A stretch of 38,624 bases of DNA from Clostridia bacterium (GCA_017619735.1 JAFZRT010000064.1:1-38624); one strand, 5' to 3'. Counted from the first letter of the stretch, positions 15,909 through 23,855 are shown. Numbers and translations: made by a program. Notes: a model not told the origin generated them from the letters alone.

Positions 15909-18371
15909 ATGACACGCACAAGGAAGATCATCGCGGCGCTCGTCACGGCGCTCATGCTGCTCACGGTACTGCCCGCGGCGGCGTTTGCCGAGTCCGCGGC
16001 GCTGAAGCTGGACGAGATTACTACCAGAAAGCACTGGGAAAAGGTCTGGGCCCCCCTTGACGAGGTGGAGGCCGAGATGCTGGCGAAGGGCGCGGCTCCC
16101 GCGGAGTGCACGCTCGCCGTCTACAAGGCGGCGCTCGAAAACCCCGACATCGACAAGGGCAGCATCACCGATCTGGACGCCAACAGCTTCTCCTTCACCA
16201 CGAAGGGCATGCACGGCGGCTACGACTACAAGATCCGCAACATCCCGCACGTTTCGAGCCTCACCCCCGAGGTGATGGAGGTCATCATCCATGCGGCTGC
16301 TGTCAAGGCGGAGGCGACGAAGGATTCCAACTCGCCCTCCAGCCCCAACGTGCTGCTCGTCAACCCCTATTACGGCTCCGATTCGAGCTTCACCAATCAG
16401 TACATACTCGAGGCGCAGTCCATCGCCGCCGCCACGGGCGGCACCTACACGGCGCTGACCGGCACCAACGCCACCGGCCCCAATATCGCGGCCGCCTATA
16501 CCGATAAGGGCGTCGTCATCTACGACTCGCACGGCAACTGCATCAGTTCCAATCAGACCTCCTACCTCGACCTCCGTTCGAGCTCGGGCCTTACGTCCAA
16601 CGACTACAACAACGGCTGGGCGTACAACGGCGGCAGCTTCTACGGCATCGACGGCAGGTACATTTTGAATCACGCCTCCGGAACGCTGTCCAACTGCATA
16701 GTCTGGATGGCAATATGCGAGGGCATGAAGAAGGAGGGCAAGGGCACCACAGGCACGGCTCTCCTGCAGGCGGGCGCGGGCGTCGTCTACGGCTACTCCC
16801 AGTCCGTCACATTCACTGGCGATTACGCCTATGAGGAGACCTTCTGGACGGAGATGAAAAACGGCGAGACAGTCGCCTCCGCCATTGCAACGATGAAGAG
16901 CGTGCACGGCAACTGGGATCCCGCGTATTCGTCCTCCTCCGGAGCGGCGTGGCCTATAGTGATGAGCTCCGTCGACGCGTTCCCCTCCAATCCCGACGGC
17001 GTGCAGACCGTTTACAGCGACTGGACGCTCTTCAGCGTCGATCCCGAGCCGATCGAGTCCGTCTCCGTTGCGGACATAATGGTCGAGGCGGGCGGCACCG
17101 CGCAGGCGGCCCTCACCGTCACGCCGAGATCCGCCGACTACACCGTGACTTCGTGGTCCACAGCCAACACCGGCGTCGCGACGGTGTCCTCTTCCGGCCT
17201 CGTCACCGGAGTCAGGACTGGCAGCACCACGCTCACCGTCACCGTTCACGACAACATCGCCGGCACGAACTTCACGGCAACAGCTCCCGTCACCGTCGTT
17301 GCGCAGGTCAGGTATGAGCTCGCCGACAGCATCGAGAGCGGCGCGGAGTACATCATAGTCGCGCAGAGCTCGATCTCCGGCACCTCCGGAAGCGCCGTGG
17401 GCAATTACATCATCTCCTCCTCCGGCCACTATCTGACCCCTGTGGCGGTCACGATCAACAGCGACTCCACCTGCTCCGTCTCCGCCGCGAACGCCTCCAA
17501 GGTGCTCTGGAGGGCCTCCGGAAGCGCCTCGGACGGCTGGGCGTTCTACAATGAGGAGGTCGGCAAATACATGGGCCTCGACTCCTCCCAGTACCTGAAC
17601 CTCACCGCCTCCGCCCTCTACTGGACGTATACGAGCAGCAAATGGCTTGACAACGGCGTCGATTCGGACGGGTATTATTATCTCTCCTACTCGACGAACC
17701 CGGAAAGGTACACCACGGGCAAGAGCAGCTCGAGCAGCAACTACGTTATCAACCTCTATAAGAAGGTCGTAGTCGGCGAGCCGGAGCCCCAGACCCTTTA
17801 CACCGTCACATTCGTCGACTGGAACGGCACGGTGCTCTCGACACAGCAGGTCGAGGAGGGCGCTGCGGCAGCCGCCCCGGCGGATCCCGTGCGCACGGGT
17901 TACACCTTCACCGGGTGGGACGTCCCGTTCGACTGCGTCACATCGGATCTCACCGTCACCGCGCAGTACAGCATCAACAGCTACACGCTGACGATCAGCT
18001 ACGTCTACGCCAACGGCTCGCAGGCGGCTCCCGCGTACACCGGCGTCTTCGAATACGGCGCGGCGTACTCCGTCGTCAGTCCCGCCGTGGACGGCTTCAC
18101 CCCCGACAGGGCAACCGTCACAGGCAGCATGAGCGCGGGCGACGTCACCGTCACCGTGACCTACACCGCCGTTCCCGCCGAGCCCACGCTTCCGGGCGAC
18201 CTCAACGGCGACGGTATGCGCTCGTTCGACGACGTATCGCTGCTCGCGGCGCACATCGTCGGCGTGGCAGTGCTCGACGGTCAGGCGCTCGCCAATGCGG
18301 ATGTCAACGGCGACGGCGCCATCAACTCGCTCGACATTTCGTACCTCTACAACCTCATACTCAACGGCTGA
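15909..18371 (+). CDS. Secreted caspase-like (clan CD) protease with dockerin
   Basis: This 820-residue protein starts at the ATG after AAAGGAG and has a Sec signal peptide (cleavage likely near AFA-ES, residue 27). Residues about 145-360 look like a gingipain/C25 or related caspase-fold peptidase: H208 in IYDSHGN and C270 in WMAICEG would be the dyad, followed by GTALLQAGAGVVYGYSQSV. Then come a Big2-type Ig domain (about 383-465), an unassigned domain (about 468-620), an InlB-like repeat (about 628-688), a MucBP-like repeat (about 690-755) and a type I dockerin (762-820) with two calcium loops, DLNGDG and DVNGDG. It should dock onto a cohesin scaffold or the cell surface. Peptidase activity is inferred. 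Confidence 0.85.
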   Translation: MTRTRKIIAALVTALMLLTVLPAAAFAESAALKLDEITTRKHWEKVWAPLDEVEAEMLAKGAAPAECTLAVYKAALENPDIDKGSITDLDANSFSFTTKGMHGGYDYKIRNIPHVSSLTPEVMEVIIHAAAVKAEATKDSNSPSSPNVLLVNPYYGSDSSFTNQYILEAQSIAAATGGTYTALTGTNATGPNIAAAYTDKGVVIYDSHGNCISSNQTSYLDLRSSSGLTSNDYNNGWAYNGGSFYGIDGRYILNHASGTLSNCIVWMAICEGMKKEGKGTTGTALLQAGAGVVYGYSQSVTFTGDYAYEETFWTEMKNGETVASAIATMKSVHGNWDPAYSSSSGAAWPIVMSSVDAFPSNPDGVQTVYSDWTLFSVDPEPIESVSVADIMVEAGGTAQAALTVTPRSADYTVTSWSTANTGVATVSSSGLVTGVRTGSTTLTVTVHDNIAGTNFTATAPVTVVAQVRYELADSIESGAEYIIVAQSSISGTSGSAVGNYIISSSGHYLTPVAVTINSDSTCSVSAANASKVLWRASGSASDGWAFYNEEVGKYMGLDSSQYLNLTASALYWTYTSSKWLDNGVDSDGYYYLSYSTNPERYTTGKSSSSSNYVINLYKKVVVGEPEPQTLYTVTFVDWNGTVLSTQQVEEGAAAAAPADPVRTGYTFTGWDVPFDCVTSDLTVTAQYSINSYTLTISYVYANGSQAAPAYTGVFEYGAAYSVVSPAVDGFTPDRATVTGSMSAGDVTVTVTYTAVPAEPTLPGDLNGDGMRSFDDVSLLAAHIVGVAVLDGQALANADVNGDGAINSLDISYLYNLILNG

Positions 18372-18388
18372 ACCGCAGTATAAAGCAG

Positions 18389-18420
18389 GGCGGGCGCTCC
18401 ATCGGAGCGCCCGCCTTTAT
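18389..18420 (+). terminator. Rho-independent terminator of the dockerin protein
   Basis: A 12-bp perfect GC-rich stem (18389-18400 with 18404-18415) with a 3-base loop and a T-rich tail. Confidence 0.9.
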
Positions 18421-18436
18421 TTGACAATACTGTTCT

Positions 18437-19228
18437 TTATATCCTTCCCGTCAGGAAATAGCTGACTATCGCGGCGCATTCGCGCAGGTAGTCGTTCGGC
18501 GTGATGTACCACACGCCCTTTGCGGGGATGCCCTCGGCCTCGATACCGAGGCTCCGCGCCGTTCGCTCGGACCGGAAAACATGGAACCGCGTCGTCGCGA
18601 ACACGATCTTCGCATCGGGGCCGATATCGTCCCGTATGAGCCCGCTCGAGAACATGAAGTTCTCCTCGGTGCTCAAGGACCTGTCCTCGACTATTATCCG
18701 CTCCTCGGGGATACCGCGCGAAATGAGCCAGCTCCGCATTACGGAGGCCTCGGAGACGGATTCGCCCGGCCCCTGCCCGCCGCTAACGACGGCAGTGCAG
18801 CCGGGGTTCCTCTCAAGGTAGTCCAGCGCCGCGTCGAGCCGGTAGCGGAGCGTCAGCGTGGGCGTGTTCCCGCGGATGCCGGAGCCGAGCACTATCACGG
18901 CGTCGGCGCCGTCCTCCGGCTCCGTTGAGTTCGCGAGTATCAATCCCGTCGTCACTGCGAAAAGCAGCCCGAACAGCGCGTAGGCGAGCGACACGAGGAA
19001 CGCGAGCGCGCGGAACACGCGGCTCTTCGCGCAGAGCTTTTTGAAGAGGGGCAAAAACAGGCCGATGACAAGGAGCGGCGCGCCGAGCACGGCAGGCATC
19101 AGCACGCCGAGGTTGACGCTGCTCCGCGTAAGGACGAAGGCGGTGTCCCATATCCCGGCGACGCCCGCCAGTATCAGCAGAGCGCGGCCGACGGGCGAAT
19201 ATCCCTTTTTGAGTTTTGCTGTTTCCAT
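18437..19228 (-). CDS. YdcF/SanA-like DUF218 membrane protein
   Basis: This 263-residue protein has three to four membrane segments in residues 12-110 and a DUF218 domain after that, with DAVIVLGSGIRGNTPT, VVSGGQGPGESVSEA, EERIIVEDRSLSTEENF and TTRFHVFRSE as the family blocks. DUF218 proteins are linked to envelope biogenesis, but the reaction is not settled. The start at 19228 fits the protein but has no ribosome site: a TTGACA/TATCGT promoter ends six bases before it, so the mRNA may be leaderless. A longer frame upstream is out of character and lacks a site. Confidence 0.87.
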   Translation of the reverse strand: METAKLKKGYSPVGRALLILAGVAGIWDTAFVLTRSSVNLGVLMPAVLGAPLLVIGLFLPLFKKLCAKSRVFRALAFLVSLAYALFGLLFAVTTGLILANSTEPEDGADAVIVLGSGIRGNTPTLTLRYRLDAALDYLERNPGCTAVVSGGQGPGESVSEASVMRSWLISRGIPEERIIVEDRSLSTEENFMFSSGLIRDDIGPDAKIVFATTRFHVFRSERTARSLGIEAEGIPAKGVWYITPNDYLRECAAIVSYFLTGRI

Positions 19229-19234
19229 GTGAAG

Positions 19235-19263
19235 ACGATACAACAAATTATCACATTTGTCAA
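19235..19263 (-). promoter_or_regulatory. Promoter giving a probable leaderless mRNA
   Basis: TTGACA, 17 bases, TATCGT on the minus strand ends six bases before the ATG at 19228. An alternative, TTTTCA, 17 bases, GATAAT slightly upstream, would give a leader of about 12 bases with no ribosome site either. Confidence 0.5.
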
Positions 19264-19303
19264 CCGCGCTGAAAAAGAATCGGCATAAAAACCGCTCCGG
19301 CTG

Positions 19304-19332
19304 TTGATTTGATACGATCCGTATGATATCAT
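19304..19332 (+). promoter_or_regulatory. Promoter of the degenerate P-loop protein gene
   Basis: TTGATT, 17 bases, TATCAT on the plus strand, about 23 bases before the GGAGGTGATG ribosome site of the gene at 19362. Confidence 0.6.
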
Positions 19333-19361
19333 ATATACAAGAAAACATCGGAGGTGATGAA

Positions 19362-19772
19362 ATGATAAAGGTGCTGTTCGGCGGCAGGGGAGAGGGCATG
19401 TCCCGCGAGCTCTGCGATATGGCGAACGACCGTATGAAGGCCGCCAAGGGTAGCGTTGTATTCATCGACAAGGACGACAAGCATATCTACGATCTCGACA
19501 GCGGGATACGGCTCATCAACGCCTCGGATTACATGATAGAGGGGCCCAAGATGTTCTCCGGCTTCATATCGGGCATCTCCGCGCAGGATCACGATCTGGA
19601 GGCGGTCTACGTCTGCAGCTTCATGAAGATCGTTAAGCATCCGCTCGCCTCGCTGGAGGGGCTGTTCGCATTCTTCGAGTCCTTCTCCGACAGGACGGGC
19701 GCGGATTTCGTGATCGAGATCAACACGGACGAGGACTGCCCCGCCTTTGTTTCGAAACATTGTTCGAAATAA
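19362..19772 (+). CDS. Clostridial P-loop-like protein with a broken Walker A motif
   Basis: This 136-residue protein resembles small clostridial proteins often labelled ATP-binding or PilT-like: MIKVLFGGRGEGMSRELCDMAN at the start, VVFIDKDDKHIYDL, RLINASDYMI, then FSGFISGISAQDHDLEAVYV. In relatives I know the P-loop reads GxxGxGK[ST]; here the lysine position is Met13 (codon ATG, one base from AAG), so nucleotide binding may be lost. The start codon has an ideal GGAGGTGATG site. No membrane segment or signal. Function unknown. Confidence 0.75.
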   Translation: MIKVLFGGRGEGMSRELCDMANDRMKAAKGSVVFIDKDDKHIYDLDSGIRLINASDYMIEGPKMFSGFISGISAQDHDLEAVYVCSFMKIVKHPLASLEGLFAFFESFSDRTGADFVIEINTDEDCPAFVSKHCSK

Positions 19773-19775
19773 TGC

Positions 19776-19804
19776 TTGACAAACCGCTTGAGTTCGATTA
19801 TAAT
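19776..19804 (+). promoter_or_regulatory. Perfect consensus promoter of the carrier-like gene
   Basis: TTGACA, 17 bases, TATAAT on the plus strand, starting only four bases after the preceding stop codon. Confidence 0.9.
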
Positions 19805-19807
19805 AAC

Positions 19808-19841
19808 ATGCGGCATCCGGAAAGGATCGCCGCATATTTTT
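19808..19841 (+). terminator. Terminator-like hairpin at the start of the transcript
   Basis: ATGCGGC with GCCGCAT (19808-19814 with 19829-19835), extended by ATCC with GGAT, around a GGAAA loop, and followed by ATTTTTA. It lies just after the consensus promoter. It may end the upstream gene's transcript, or attenuate the carrier-like gene. Confidence 0.6.
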
Positions 19842-19878
19842 ATTAATACAATATCATTCGGTATCATTTGGAGGCATG

Positions 19879-20097
19879 ATGGACATTTTCAATTTCCTTC
19901 GCAAGGCGATCCACGACCTCGTCGGCACACCGGAGGAGGATATCCGCCCGGAGAGCACGCCCGACGAACTCAATCTCGACCTGTTCGACGTTGAGGAGCT
20001 CGTGCTCGACGTAGAGAACGAGTACGACGTTTACCTTCCCGACGACACCCATTTCGACACCGTCGGGGAACTGGCGCAGAAGGTCGCCGCCGCGTAA
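19879..20097 (+). CDS. Acyl-carrier-protein-like protein lacking the phosphopantetheine serine
   Basis: This 72-residue acidic protein has the length and pattern of an acyl carrier protein: ELNLDLFDVEELVLDVENEYDV followed by LPDDTHFDTVGEL. In ordinary carriers the second helix begins DSL; here the serine position holds leucine, so it cannot be loaded with 4'-phosphopantetheine in the normal way. Of two adjacent ATGs the second (19879) has better spacing to GGAGG. A consensus promoter drives it alone and a terminator follows. It may be a regulatory or structural carrier relative; function unknown. Confidence 0.75.
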   Translation: MDIFNFLRKAIHDLVGTPEEDIRPESTPDELNLDLFDVEELVLDVENEYDVYLPDDTHFDTVGELAQKVAAA

Positions 20098-20109
20098 CTT
20101 CAGATCACG

Positions 20110-20150
20110 AAAAAAGCCGGAGCAGGGGATGCAACCCTCCCGGCCTTTTT
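20110..20150. terminator. Bidirectional terminator
   Basis: A stem joining AAAAAGCCGG and CCGGCCTTTTT, with an inner GGG/CCC, lies between the convergent genes ending at 20097 and 20177. Runs of A and T on both sides suit both strands. Confidence 0.75.
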
Positions 20151-20176
20151 TATTATCCGATCGTCTTTGGGAGCGC

Positions 20177-21001
20177 TTATCCGTGCATGTGATCGGGGGA
20201 CCCGGGTGCGAAGAAGTACGCCCAGTCGGGATCCGCGGTCAAGCCGAATATCTGCTCCGCCGTGAGCTCTCCGTATACGTCGAAGGCCATCGCGTTCTCG
20301 CCCGGCTCGTTTCTGAGCTCCAGCCGGATGCCGAGCGCATCGAGCCGCGCGAGCTCCGCGTCGAGAGCGGCGCGCGCCGCCGCGGGATCGTCCTCCGTAT
20401 TCAGCGCATCCTTCGCCGAGCGGTAAAGGGCGGCGGCCTCGTTGTATGCGTTCAGCTCCTCCTCGGATACGCCGGCGCTCCACTGCTCGTAAAACAGATC
20501 GGAGGCCGTGCGCTCGAGCCATGCCGCCGCTTCGGTATCGCCTCCGCGGCTGCGGGCGGTCATTTCGGCGTACTGCGGGATATAGTCGGCAAGCAGCCAT
20601 TCGCGGTATGCGGCCTCGAACGCAGCCAGCGCGGGATCGTTCCGATACTCTTTATAGGACCTTCCGTTGTACTCGAAGTCCGCCGCGCCGGGACAATAGC
20701 GCAGTATCACCCACACGCTGTGAGGGGCTCCGCCGTCGCCGGCAAGCTCGAGCGCGAGCTCGTCGCCGAGCGCCGCCTCGCCCGGCTTGTCGAAGCCGTA
20801 CGCGATAAAGAAATGCGTCGCGTCGGCCGCGGGCTCGGCTGTGGGCTCCGCTGTCGGCTCCGCAGTGGGCTCAGCGGTATCGCCGACAGGCGCGGGGGTG
20901 TTTTCGGCGGTCCTCCCGCCTCCCGTGCACGCGGCGAAAGTCAGCGCCGACGCCAAAAGCACGGCGATGATGATCGAATATGGTCTCCTCGTTTTGTTTA
21001 T
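20177..21001 (-). CDS. Lipoprotein with PTAE stalk, apparent ATA start
   Basis: This protein of 274 residues has a lipoprotein signal only if it starts at ATA (20999-21001): NKTRRPYSIIIAVLLAS then TFAAC. AAAGGAG is six bases upstream of ATA, whereas the first ordinary start (GTG at 20962) would drop the charged region and most of the signal. The mature part begins with (AEPT) repeats and continues as an acidic helical domain of unknown family ending HMHG. The ATA lies within an ATAA overlap with the stop of the upstream membrane gene, which would normally be ATGA. Function unknown; anchored outside the membrane. Confidence 0.7.
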   Translation of the reverse strand: MNKTRRPYSIIIAVLLASALTFAACTGGGRTAENTPAPVGDTAEPTAEPTAEPTAEPAADATHFFIAYGFDKPGEAALGDELALELAGDGGAPHSVWVILRYCPGAADFEYNGRSYKEYRNDPALAAFEAAYREWLLADYIPQYAEMTARSRGGDTEAAAWLERTASDLFYEQWSAGVSEEELNAYNEAAALYRSAKDALNTEDDPAAARAALDAELARLDALGIRLELRNEPGENAMAFDVYGELTAEQIFGLTADPDWAYFFAPGSPDHMHG

Positions 21002-21810
21002 GACAGTCTCCTTTCCGACGTCGGCAGGGGCTCGCAGTGTAAGGCGCGGCGTATCAGCTTATACGCGCCTGTGACGACACAAGCGAGGGGGATATGCGTC
21101 GTGAGCATGAGCAGCGTATAGAGCGGGCGCAGCCCATGTTCGGCGAGGCGGGCGGCGATATCCTCATAAAGGGGCACGCCGTCTCCGCTGTAGATCAGCA
21201 TGTAGTCGCATCTCATGATGTAATCCGCGGGTATCGCAAGCAAAGCCAGCAGCAGTATGGGGACCATAGCGCGGAGGGCGTCCTTCCATTCGAGCTCCTT
21301 ATACCCCGAAACGAGCAGGAAAACGCCCGTCACGAACATCGTCGAGTGGAAGAACAGGGAATAGAACGCGCCGAAAGTGAAGAACGGGTAATAGTTGAGG
21401 CCGTTGCAGTAGACCACCCCTATCGCGCCGTAGAGCAGGCCGATGGTCGTGATGAACGACAGACTGTATTCCTTAACGCGGCCCCTGCCCCACGCGGCGG
21501 CGAGCAGGGTGTAGATGAACATGGAGCATGTGTAGAGCGGCAGCAGTCCGACCTTGTTGAATCCGCGGCCGGAGGTTATGTCGTAATAGCTCTCCCAGGA
21601 GATCTTACTGATCTCGTGCAGCACCATCACGATCGACAGGATCTTGAGCGCCGCGGCGATCCTGTCCCTGCGGGCGTTCCTCAGAAGGTATGAGAAAACG
21701 AACGCGAAAATGTAGACTGCGACTATGAAAACAATGTGCGGCGCGCTGAAAAGATCGGACTCGAAGCCCTCGATATCGTATTTGTAATCGAAAAAGTTGT
21801 AGAACAGCAT
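20998..21810 (-). CDS. YwaF/TIGR02206-type integral membrane protein
   Basis: This 270-residue protein has about seven membrane helices with the YwaF-like pattern: FSAPHIVFIVAVYIFAF at the start, HEISKISWESYY, LPLYTCSMFIY, GLLYGAIGVVYC, FHSTMFVTGVFLL and a last segment at THIPLACVVTGAYKLI. The family's role is unknown; it resembles the eukaryotic TMEM164. The ribosome site before the ATG is weak. Its TAA stop overlaps the proposed ATA start of the lipoprotein gene. Confidence 0.85.
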   Translation of the reverse strand: MLFYNFFDYKYDIEGFESDLFSAPHIVFIVAVYIFAFVFSYLLRNARRDRIAAALKILSIVMVLHEISKISWESYYDITSGRGFNKVGLLPLYTCSMFIYTLLAAAWGRGRVKEYSLSFITTIGLLYGAIGVVYCNGLNYYPFFTFGAFYSLFFHSTMFVTGVFLLVSGYKELEWKDALRAMVPILLLALLAIPADYIMRCDYMLIYSGDGVPLYEDIAARLAEHGLRPLYTLLMLTTHIPLACVVTGAYKLIRRALHCEPLPTSERRLS

Positions 21811-21857
21811 ATGATCCCGAGAAACCTATTTTCATTCGGGGCTTGCCCCGCATACAT

Positions 21858-21886
21858 ATAATATCATATCCGGCGCGCGAAGGCAA
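21858..21886 (-). promoter_or_regulatory. Promoter of the YwaF-like unit
   Basis: TTGCCT, 17 bases, TATTAT on the minus strand. A short GGGGC/GCCCC hairpin (21837-21850) sits in the leader. Confidence 0.5.
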
Positions 21887-21911
21887 TAAAAAAGGCCCGC
21901 CGTCAGCAGGC
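21887..21911 (-). terminator. Terminator of the SPFH unit
   Basis: GCCCGCC pairs with GCAGGC (one G-U) over GTCA and is followed by a U-run on the minus strand, overlapping the end of the small membrane protein gene at 21903. Confidence 0.7.
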
Positions 21912-22238
21912 GAGGCGGAACATGATAATATGAAACACGAAGAGCGCCGCGCATATCACGATGGAGAAAACTGCGGCGGCTGTCAGCCAGCCGGTCTTTC
22001 GCCCCTCGGCGCGGGCCTTTTTGGCGTGGTCTATGCCGAACACCGCGAGCATTATCATGAGCGGCGCAGCGACGCCCGCCGATAACAGGAGATACATGAA
22101 CGCATCCGAACTCGTCCTTTGGCCCGTCGCTTCGGTCGCGAAGGCCATTATCCCCATGGTCACGGGCAGCGCCAGCGCGTACGCAAGGGGCAGCAGTGTG
22201 AATATGTAAGCCCAAACGGCGTGATTCTTTTCCTTCAT
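21903..22238 (-). CDS. Small membrane protein, unknown
   Basis: This 111-residue protein has three membrane segments (about 8-34, 46-70, 85-107) separated by short polar loops, including HAKKARAEGRKTG. I do not recognise a family. The ATG at 22238 has AAAGGAG upstream; a longer frame upstream is only a shadow of the SPFH gene. It follows that gene after 70 bases and a strong hairpin, without an obvious promoter, so probably is its cotranscribed partner. Confidence 0.75.
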   Translation of the reverse strand: MKEKNHAVWAYIFTLLPLAYALALPVTMGIMAFATEATGQRTSSDAFMYLLLSAGVAAPLMIMLAVFGIDHAKKARAEGRKTGWLTAAAVFSIVICAALFVFHIIMFRLAC

Positions 22239-22267
22239 CCCGCGCTCCTTTCCCCGGAGCAGCGCGG

Positions 22268-22289
22268 GGCCCCCGGCGTACCGGGGGCC
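22268..22289 (-). other. Intercistronic hairpin
   Basis: GGCCCCCGG with CCGGGGGCC over CGTA lies between the SPFH gene and the small membrane gene. There is no U-run, so it fits mRNA stabilisation or processing rather than full termination. Confidence 0.65.
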
Positions 22290-22308
22290 TCGCGGATCAT
22301 GCTTTGGT

Positions 22309-23697
22309 TCAGTCTTTCTTAACGTCGTTCTCGTCGAATACGTCGCCGCACTCGGGGCAGAACTTGGGCGGATTCTCGGGATCGGCGGGTTCCCAACCGC
22401 ACTTGTCGCAGCGGTAGAGCGGAGCGCCGGCGGGCTTGGCCTTGCCGCAGGCCTCGCAGAAGCGGCCCTTGTTGACCGCGCCGCACTCACAGGTCCAGCC
22501 CTTCGCCTCGGCGGGCTTGGCCTTGCCGCAGTTGGGGCAGAAATTGCCGGTGTTCACTGTGCCGCATTCGCAGGTCCAGGTCCCCTCGGGAGCGGGCTTC
22601 TTATTGCCGCAGTTGGGGCAGAAATTACCGTTGACCTGCATGCCGCAGGAGCAGGTCCACGAGTTCGCCGCGGCCTGCTGCGCGTTCTGCTGAGCGGCCA
22701 TCTGATAAAGGCCGGTGACTGCGGAGCCGCCCGCGCCGGAAGCTGCGTTCAGGCCGGCGAAGCCCATGAAGGCGCCGCCCTCGTTCTTCGCCGCGTTCTC
22801 CATAGCGGAGGCGTAAGCGCCGGTGACGTGCGCCGCGGCCATTGCGGGATCGCGCAGAGCTGCGTGGGTCTGGAGCTCCTTGATCCTGTCCTCATCCTCC
22901 TTATCGGCGGTGACGGAGCTCACGCCGAAGGATACGACGGAAATGCCGCGCAGATTTACCCATTTCTCGGAGAGCTCGGCATTGAGGGCGTCGGCTATCT
23001 CGGTGGTGTGGCCGGGAAGCGCGCTGTACATGATGCCCTGCTCGGAGACCCTGTAAAGGGCGGGCTGGAGAGCGGTCAGAAGCTCGGTCTTGAGCTGGGA
23101 GTCGATCCTGTCGCGGGTGAATACGTCGGAGAAGTTGCCGCAGACGTTCTGATAGAAGGTGACGGGGTTGCTCACCTCATAGGAATACTCGCCGAAGCAC
23201 TTGATGGATACGTCGGTCTCGAGGTTGATGTTCTTATAGAATACGTGGAAGGGAACGGGGTTTGCGGTGCCGTACTTGTTGCCGAAGATCTCCTTGGTGT
23301 TGATGTAATACACGCGCTGATCCTTGGCAGGGCTGCCGCCGTGCTTGAACCTGTCCCAGATCTCCTTGAAGGTGGCAGCGAGGCTTTCGCCGAACTTGCC
23401 CGCAAAGAGGGAGGGGGAGGTGGAGGTGTCGTAGATGTACTCGCCGGGCTCGGCGCAGAGCTCAACGACGGCGCCCTGATCGACGATGATCATGCACTGG
23501 CCGTCGGCAACGGCGATCTTGGAGCCGTTGGAGATGATGTTATCCTCGCCCTTGTAGTTGCTGCTGCGGCCGGAGATGCGCTTTTTGCCCTTGACGGCAA
23601 GCACATTTTCGGGGATCGCTTCGCAGTAGAAGTACTCTAGCCAGGTGTCGGCAAGAACTCCGCCGACTGTTCCGAGAGCAGCTTGTAAAAGACCCAT
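22309..23697 (-). CDS. SPFH-domain (YdjI-like) protein with C-terminal zinc ribbons
   Basis: This 462-residue protein begins with an SPFH/band-7-type domain (about 1-300) of the YdjI virion-core-like group, with VLAVKGKKR, IIVDQGAVVELCAEPGEY and YGTANPVPFHVFYKN. An Ala/Gly-rich linker follows, then four short zinc ribbons with CxC/CxxC pairs (CSCG.. CPNCG, CECG.. CPNCG, CECG.. CEACG, CDKCGW.. CPECG). In Bacillus, YdjI acts with PspA-type proteins in membrane stress. The start with AAGGAG is at 23697. Three consecutive ribbons are near duplicates, implying internal duplication. Confidence 0.9.
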   Translation of the reverse strand: MGLLQAALGTVGGVLADTWLEYFYCEAIPENVLAVKGKKRISGRSSNYKGEDNIISNGSKIAVADGQCMIIVDQGAVVELCAEPGEYIYDTSTSPSLFAGKFGESLAATFKEIWDRFKHGGSPAKDQRVYYINTKEIFGNKYGTANPVPFHVFYKNINLETDVSIKCFGEYSYEVSNPVTFYQNVCGNFSDVFTRDRIDSQLKTELLTALQPALYRVSEQGIMYSALPGHTTEIADALNAELSEKWVNLRGISVVSFGVSSVTADKEDEDRIKELQTHAALRDPAMAAAHVTGAYASAMENAAKNEGGAFMGFAGLNAASGAGGSAVTGLYQMAAQQNAQQAAANSWTCSCGMQVNGNFCPNCGNKKPAPEGTWTCECGTVNTGNFCPNCGKAKPAEAKGWTCECGAVNKGRFCEACGKAKPAGAPLYRCDKCGWEPADPENPPKFCPECGDVFDENDVKKD

Positions 23698-23752
23698 GTT
23701 GTATTTCTCCTTTCGGTTATTCACACTGTATGCATAATAATGCATTTTTTAT

Positions 23753-23781
23753 ATTATCCGCCCAAAACGGACTTTTGTCAA
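23753..23781 (-). promoter_or_regulatory. Promoter of the SPFH unit
   Basis: TTGACA, 17 bases, GATAAT on the minus strand. A palindrome ATGCAT-AATA-ATGCAT (23730-23745) lies at the predicted transcript start and may be an operator or leader hairpin. Confidence 0.75.
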
Positions 23782-23810
23782 TAGCTTATATATTAAATTG
23801 AGGCGAAATC

Positions 23811-23842
23811 AAAAAAGAAGGGAAAGCGCGAGGCGCTTTCCC
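23811..23842 (-). terminator. Terminator of the SNF2 helicase gene
   Basis: A perfect 10-bp stem (23820-23829 with 23833-23842) over a 3-base loop, followed on the minus strand by a U-rich run. Confidence 0.85.
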
Positions 23843-23855
23843 TATGCGTTAGTAT

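Noticed and set aside
15738..18254. Minus-strand open frame of 838 codons antisense to the dockerin protein
   Set aside because: GC-rich shadow frame with no domain or signal, opposite a gene with signal peptide, promoter and terminator.
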